The notes under the pieces are model-generated. The model was not told where the DNA came from, did no database searches, and worked only from the letters and a program-made list of their open reading frames with translations. From the NCBI GenBank assembly GCA_046758005.1, contig JBHHZJ010000118.1, positions 1 to 9,439 of the forward strand: a DNA stretch of 9,439 nt, written 5' to 3'. The first letter of the stretch is position 1, and each line of letters begins with the position of its first letter. The translations under genes were made by a program, and so were the position numbers. Origin of the DNA: JBHHZJ01 sp046758005. GTDB lineage: Bacteria > Pseudomonadota > Alphaproteobacteria > Kiloniellales > J153. This document shows positions 7,230 to 9,439 of the stretch, in pieces.

Positions 7230-7994
7230 ATGGCGCTATTGAAAGCGGAGGGCCTGAGCAAGTACTTCGACGGCCTGGCTGCGGTCAACAACCTGTCCTT
7301 CGAGGTCAGCGAGGGAGAAATCCGTGGCCTGATCGGGCCCAACGGCGCCGGAAAGACGACTACGTTCAACGTCATCAGCGGCTTCTATTCGCCGAGCGCC
7401 GGCCGGGTTGTCTACAAGGGCGAGGACATTTCCGGGCAAAAGATGAACATCGTCGCTTCGAAGGGCCTTGTCCGGACGTTCCAGCACTCGACGCTGTTTC
7501 TGGAGCTCAGCCTGATCGAGAACGTGCTCGTCGGCTGCCATCTGCATCATGCGCCCAGCCTCGCTCGGGCGATCTTCGGGGCCGACCGCGCGGCGCGGCA
7601 AGCGGTTCGCGATCGGGCCTTCGAGATGCTGGCCTTCTTCAATCTCGCCGAGCGCAGCGACGACCTCGCGGCCGAACTCCCGCACGGCCTGCAACGCGCG
7701 CTCGGCATGGCCGTGGCGCTGGCCTCGCAGCCCGACCTCCTGATGCTCGACGAGCCCTTCACCGGCATGAACCCCGAGGAAACGCAGCGCATGATGGAGC
7801 TGGTGCGGCGCATCCGCGACATCGGCGTCACCGTGCTTCTGGTCGAACACGACATGCAGGCGGTGATGGGGCTTTGCGACCGCATCACCGTGCTCAACTT
7901 CGGAAGTATGCTGGTTGAAGGCACGCCCGACGAGATCAAGAGCAATCCCGACGTGATCGAAGCCTATCTGGGTGCGCCGCGTCATGTTACTTAG
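7230..7994 (+). CDS. livG: Branched-chain amino acid-type ABC transporter ATP-binding protein LivG
   Basis: This 254-aa cytoplasmic ATPase should power a HAAT-family importer together with the LivF homologue that follows. It has the Walker A loop GPNGAGKT (36-43), Q-loop Gln85 in RTFQHS, Walker B LLMLDEP (170-176) with catalytic Glu175, and the switch His207 in LVEHDM. The C-terminal ...YLG segment is typical of LivG. The signature motif is unusual: LPHGLQR (150-156), where the family normally has a Gln after the invariant Gly (LPYGQQR-like); here that Gln is Leu. It overlaps livF by 11 bp. The substrate cannot be read from an ATPase; position opposite the TMADH operon makes a methylated amine, betaine or similar compound possible. 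Confidence 0.92.
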   Translation: MALLKAEGLSKYFDGLAAVNNLSFEVSEGEIRGLIGPNGAGKTTTFNVISGFYSPSAGRVVYKGEDISGQKMNIVASKGLVRTFQHSTLFLELSLIENVLVGCHLHHAPSLARAIFGADRAARQAVRDRAFEMLAFFNLAERSDDLAAELPHGLQRALGMAVALASQPDLLMLDEPFTGMNPEETQRMMELVRRIRDIGVTVLLVEHDMQAVMGLCDRITVLNFGSMLVEGTPDEIKSNPDVIEAYLGAPRHVT

Positions 7995-8691
7995 GCTGTC
8001 GAACGCGACCGTGCATTACCACAAGGTCGCGGCGCTGCGCGGCGTCAACATCGTCGTGCCGGCCGACGGCATCGTCACCATTATCGGCGCCAATGGGGCC
8101 GGCAAGACCACGACGTTGCGCGCCATTTCAGGCCTGGTAAAGCTCTCCGACGGCGAGATATGGTTCGGCGACGAGCGCATCGACGGCCTCGCGCCCGAAG
8201 CCATCGTCGGGCGCGGCATCGCCCATGTGCCCGAGGGCCGGCGCATCTTCCCCGATCTCACGGTGGAGGAGAACCTGCGGACCGGGGCCTACCTGCGGCG
8301 CGACAAGAAAAGCGTCGAGACCGACCTCGATATGGTCTTCGAGCATTTCCCCAGGCTCCGCGAGCGGCGGCGCCAATGGGCCAAGACCATGTCGGGCGGC
8401 GAACAGCAGATGCTGGTCATCGGTCGGGCGCTGATGGCGCACCCGAAACTGTTGCTGCTCGACGAACCGTCGATGGGCCTGGCGCCGGTGATCGTTCAGG
8501 AGATTGCCGCGATTATTGAGGAGATCAACCGCCAGGGCGTACCGGTGGTCCTGGTCGAGCAGAACGCTAAGCTGGCGCTGCAACTCGCCGACTACGCTTA
8601 CGTCCTGGAAATCGGCAGCACGGCGCTCGAAGGCGTCGCCGGCGACCTGCACGAGAATGACCATGTCCGCCAGGCCTATCTCGGGGGCTGA
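7984..8691 (+). CDS. livF: Branched-chain amino acid-type ABC transporter ATP-binding protein LivF
   Basis: This 235-aa ATPase is the second nucleotide-binding subunit of the importer. Walker A is GANGAGKT (35-42), the signature MSGGEQQ (136-142) is canonical, and Walker B is LLLLDEP (156-162). The switch region reads VEQNA (191-195), the LivF-type variant in which the usual switch His is replaced. Length is normal. The ATG at 7984 lies inside the end of livG, with no obvious ribosome site of its own, which fits translational coupling; a GTG at 7972 would add only four residues and is less likely. With a canonical LivF paired to a LivG with an altered signature, the two ATP sites may not be equivalent. 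Confidence 0.93.
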   Translation: MLLRLSNATVHYHKVAALRGVNIVVPADGIVTIIGANGAGKTTTLRAISGLVKLSDGEIWFGDERIDGLAPEAIVGRGIAHVPEGRRIFPDLTVEENLRTGAYLRRDKKSVETDLDMVFEHFPRLRERRRQWAKTMSGGEQQMLVIGRALMAHPKLLLLDEPSMGLAPVIVQEIAAIIEEINRQGVPVVLVEQNAKLALQLADYAYVLEIGSTALEGVAGDLHENDHVRQAYLGG

Positions 8692-9265
8692 GCCGCTCGA
8701 CCCGTCCGCCGCCGCGGCCGCCGGCTGGAGCGACGAGGAAGTCCGTTGGGAATTCCTGGCCGAACGGGCGGCCGTACACGCCGTTGCCGGTCGGCTGGAC
8801 GAAGCGATGCCGCTTTGGGCCGAGGCGCTTTATCTGGCCAGGACGTCTTTCGCCGCGAACGATCCACGTCTCTCGGCCAGTATCGCCAACCATGCCTATG
8901 CGCTGAGGCTCGGCGGCGGCGCGGCCCTGGCGTCCGATCTGTTTCGCGAAGCCCTCGGGGTCTGGGACGCCAGCTTGCCCTGGATCGCCGGGCTTAGGAT
9001 CGAGCGCCGCGCCAGGAGTTCGCTCTTTCACCTCCGCATGGAGGCCAAGCACTGGAAGACCTACGAGGCCACGGCGCGCAAGCGTCTTGCGGCATTCGCG
9101 GCCGAGGGTCGTGCCGCTGTCGCCGCCCTGGCCGAGGACCGGCCGGCCGGATCGCGGGGTCTCGCGCGCTGGTGGCCCGAGAAATCGCCCACTTTCACCG
9201 ACGGCCGCAAGCTTCTGGCCGCCGTTCTGCTGGTCGTCCGGACGGACGAGGTCGGAACGGGCTAG
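8663..9265 (+). CDS. TPR-like protein of unknown function coupled to LivF
   Basis: This is a 200-aa soluble protein with no signal peptide or membrane segment visible. Residues 29-61 (EFLAERAAVHAVAGRLDEA...) and 70-104 (LSASIANHAYAL...ALGVWD) look like two tetratricopeptide-type helix pairs, with small residues and paired aromatic or leucine positions in the usual places. The C-terminal third is Ala-rich, then contains RWWPEKSPTFTDGRKLL (169-185). The start lies within the end of livF: ATG 8663 has GAGA six bases before it, and a second ATG at 8657 would add two residues. The 29-bp overlap indicates coupled translation with livF. I do not recognise a named family. A scaffold or accessory role for the transporter is an inference from context only. 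Confidence 0.75.
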   Translation: MSARPISGAEPLDPSAAAAAGWSDEEVRWEFLAERAAVHAVAGRLDEAMPLWAEALYLARTSFAANDPRLSASIANHAYALRLGGGAALASDLFREALGVWDASLPWIAGLRIERRARSSLFHLRMEAKHWKTYEATARKRLAAFAAEGRAAVAALAEDRPAGSRGLARWWPEKSPTFTDGRKLLAAVLLVVRTDEVGTG

Positions 9266-9294
9266 AGCGAGATGTGATGAGATAGAACCATTCT

Positions 9295-9395
9295 GACGGC
9301 GCGCATTTGCGCCAAGGTCAAGGGGTTTGGCACCGCCCATACCAGGAGGTACGGGCCAGCCAAAGCCCGCAGGATTTGGCGCCAATGCGCCCGTC
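9295..9395. repeat. 101-nt nested imperfect palindrome downstream of the livGF operon
   Basis: Four nested paired segments share one centre. GACGG (9295-9299) pairs with CCGTC (9391-9395). The arms 9301-9315 and 9376-9390 pair at 14 of 15 positions. GGGTTTGGC (9323-9331) pairs with 9359-9368 around one bulged G. GCCCATACC (9335-9343) pairs with GGTACGGGC (9348-9356) at 8 of 9 positions around the four-base loop AGGA. About 36 base pairs form in all, with equal seven-base internal loops between the outer and middle stems. It starts 30 bases after the stop of the TPR gene. It could be a REP/MITE-like dispersed element, a structured RNA or part of the transcript end; there is no T-tract after it, so a simple intrinsic terminator is unlikely. 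Confidence 0.6.
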
Positions 9396-9407
9396 CCTTC
9401 GGGTTTC

Positions 9408-9424
9408 CGGGCGGCGGACGCCCG
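9408..9424. repeat. Small GC-rich inverted repeat beside the large palindrome
   Basis: CGGGCG (9408-9413) and CGCCCG (9419-9424) form a perfect six-base-pair stem around GCGGA. It may belong to the same repetitive element as the larger palindrome. In this GC-rich sequence it could also be chance. Confidence 0.3.
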
Positions 9425-9439
9425 CGGCGTCGGCGCGCT

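Noticed and set aside
7236..7985. 249-codon minus-strand frame opposite livG
   Set aside because: The plus strand carries all ABC ATPase motifs; the antisense translation is featureless.
9295..9395. Integron attC site or CRISPR repeat
   Set aside because: The palindrome lacks the attC core-site pattern and no integrase or repeated unit is present; there is no spacer-repeat periodicity.

Overview
The window is GC-rich and densely coding, and its gene content suggests an alphaproteobacterium, possibly Rhodospirillales-like. That placement is an inference from composition and gene types; there is no rRNA or marker gene here. Two gene blocks diverge from a 763-bp non-coding region (6467-7229).

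Left block, minus strand, read from 6466 down to 18. The first gene is a 726-aa trimethylamine dehydrogenase (TMADH) that keeps the cysteinyl-FMN cysteine, the aromatic substrate bowl, the catalytic triad, the 4Fe-4S cysteines and the ADP-binding fold. After 119 bp comes a 1059-aa fusion: a membrane b-type-cytochrome-like domain, a ferredoxin-like 2x[4Fe-4S] domain, an HdrD/DgcB-like CCG region, an octad-repeat helix with a Pro/Ala linker, and a complete electron-transfer flavoprotein beta subunit. Three bases later comes the ETF alpha subunit. Read together, the operon encodes a self-contained route: TMA oxidised to dimethylamine and formaldehyde, electrons to FMN and 4Fe-4S of TMADH, then to an ETF tethered to a membrane Fe-S/haem protein, then to the quinone pool. 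This would bypass soluble ETF plus the usual ETF:quinone oxidoreductase. The beta-subunit tether is the most unusual feature of the window.

Right block, plus strand, 7230-9265: two branched-chain-amino-acid-type ABC ATPases (LivG, LivF) overlapping by 11 bp, then a 200-aa TPR-like protein overlapping LivF by 29 bp. No permease or binding-protein gene is in the window. Divergence from the TMADH operon suggests, but does not prove, uptake of a methylated amine or a precursor.

The non-coding part holds short inverted repeats, including a possible H-type pseudoknot in the TMADH leader. Directly after the right-hand operon is a 101-nt nested imperfect palindrome (9295-9395). No tRNA, rRNA, CRISPR array or transposase gene was seen.
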